Source: Rhodospirillaceae bacterium (GTDB lineage: Bacteria > Pseudomonadota > Alphaproteobacteria > Rhodospirillales > Magnetovibrionaceae). Taken from it: 5,928 nucleotides of DNA. The stretch covers positions 2,466-8,393 of the forward strand of contig NVTL01000027.1 of NCBI GenBank assembly GCA_002401565.1. The letters are read 5' to 3'. Below the pieces are notes generated by a model. The model had not been told where the DNA came from. It saw only the letters and a list, made by a program, of their open reading frames with translations, and did not search any database. The position numbers were made by a program, and so were the translations under genes. Every line of letters begins with the position of its first letter. Within the stretch, counting starts at the first letter, position 1. Shown here piece after piece: positions 5,283 through 5,928 of the stretch.

Positions 5283-5928
5283 TTAGGCCACCGTCACAGA
5301 AATGCGGAACATAGAGTTGTTGAGGTAACCCTTTGGATTCCAAGCAATCGAGAACGGTTGCATGCGATTTTTGGAGTCCGTAGCACGGGCCCAAACTTCA
5401 TAATAACCTTTTTGTGGGAACTTAATTTTCTTTGAAAAATGTTGCCACGCATAAGGATTAACGGGTTTTTGAAGATTGGCTTTGATCCAAGTTGCGCCAA
5501 AATCGATGGACAAATCAACAGAATCGACTTCAACATCGCCGGCCCAAGCATGGCCGCGAATTTCGACTTCGTTTTGGCCAGAAGCCAATGTGGTGCCTGA
5601 TTGTGGGAAAGTGATCAACGATTTCACAGGCATTTCTTCGATGATTTGGAAGTCTTCTTTGGGAACCTTAGTCCCCGGAGCAACAGGGTATGCCGGGACC
5701 CGGTAAGCTTTTCCGGTCATTTTAGGGCCGTCATGAATAACATCGCGCAGGTAAATGCGGTTCAGCCATTTTTGTGAACACGAACCCGGCCAGCCTGGAA
5801 CGACCAAACGCAAAGGGGCGCCGTTCATGGGGTGCAGGGCTTTGCCGTTCATTTCAAAGGCAATGAGGTTATTGGGGTTCATGGCTTTTTCAATGGGAAC
5901 ACCACGAGAAATCGGAAGCTTGCCTTCG
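5283..5928 (-). CDS. sorA: sulfite dehydrogenase molybdenum subunit, C-terminal part (SorA-like), cut by window edge
   Basis: The last 215 or so residues of a sulfite oxidase-family enzyme that oxidises sulfite to sulfate at a molybdopterin centre. The frame is open to the window edge, so the N-terminal part, including the Mo-ligating cysteine, is outside. Visible are the end of the Moco domain (LPISRGVPIEKAMNPNNLIAFEMNG, then APLRLVVPGWPGSCSQKWLNRI) and the Ig-like dimerisation domain (about the last 130 residues, from MPVKSLITFPQSG through VEIRGHAWAGDVEVDSVDLS to the final WNPKGYLNNSMFRISVTVA). These line up with the same blocks in animal sulfite oxidase and bacterial SorA. SoxC is the nearest alternative, but the SRGVPIEKAM wording and the adjacent monohaem cytochrome favour SorA. 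An internal ATG (5882) is not the true start, because conserved sequence continues upstream of it. It is transcribed leftward with sorB. Confidence 0.9.
   Translation of the reverse strand, partial: EGKLPISRGVPIEKAMNPNNLIAFEMNGKALHPMNGAPLRLVVPGWPGSCSQKWLNRIYLRDVIHDGPKMTGKAYRVPAYPVAPGTKVPKEDFQIIEEMPVKSLITFPQSGTTLASGQNEVEIRGHAWAGDVEVDSVDLSIDFGATWIKANLQKPVNPYAWQHFSKKIKFPQKGYYEVWARATDSKNRMQPFSIAWNPKGYLNNSMFRISVTVA

Overview
The window looks like chromosomal DNA of an alphaproteobacterium, probably a marine or aquatic member of the Rhodospirillales-like groups. The main reason is a clear MipZ-type division-site ATPase, a family typical of alphaproteobacteria. A SorAB-type sulfite dehydrogenase pair and a DUF3179 gene fit that setting. 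The order-level guess is inference. Resident genes have mid-range GC (35 of 60 bases on each of two lines counted by hand at 1441-1560).

Layout. Positions 1-159 and 1363-1866 are two halves of one resident DUF3179 gene; its own 5' end lies outside the window. Between them sits a 1203-bp AT-rich segment (160-1362) bounded by a 9-bp direct repeat, TGGTGGCAG. This segment carries one complete, secreted DUF3179 gene (272-1231), homologous to the gene it interrupts and in the same orientation. No transposase, integrase or other mobility gene is present. Related pairs of 11-bp units lie just before and just after the cargo gene, and the 3' tail holds three AT-rich near-repeats. Next come a membrane-bound hybrid histidine kinase (1980-3878) and mipZ (4000-4788), both on the + strand. 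A strong, probably bidirectional terminator (4806-4852) separates mipZ from a convergent minus-strand pair: the end of a SorA-like molybdenum sulfite dehydrogenase (5283-5928, cut by the window edge) and its c-type cytochrome partner SorB (4925-5278).

How they fit together. SorA and SorB form an obvious electron-transfer pair: sulfite is oxidised at the Mo site and electrons pass to the haem protein. The kinase and MipZ are separate housekeeping or signalling genes with no visible link to the rest. The unusual part is the DUF3179 gene nested inside a DUF3179 gene: a small transposase-less insertion that breaks the resident copy and brings a diverged, AT-rich intact one. This could be a non-autonomous mobile gene cassette, a gene-replacement event or an assembly chimera. 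The 9-bp repeat, the in-register weak end similarity and the exact restoration of the resident reading frame on removal favour a real insertion, but the sequence alone cannot exclude a chimera.
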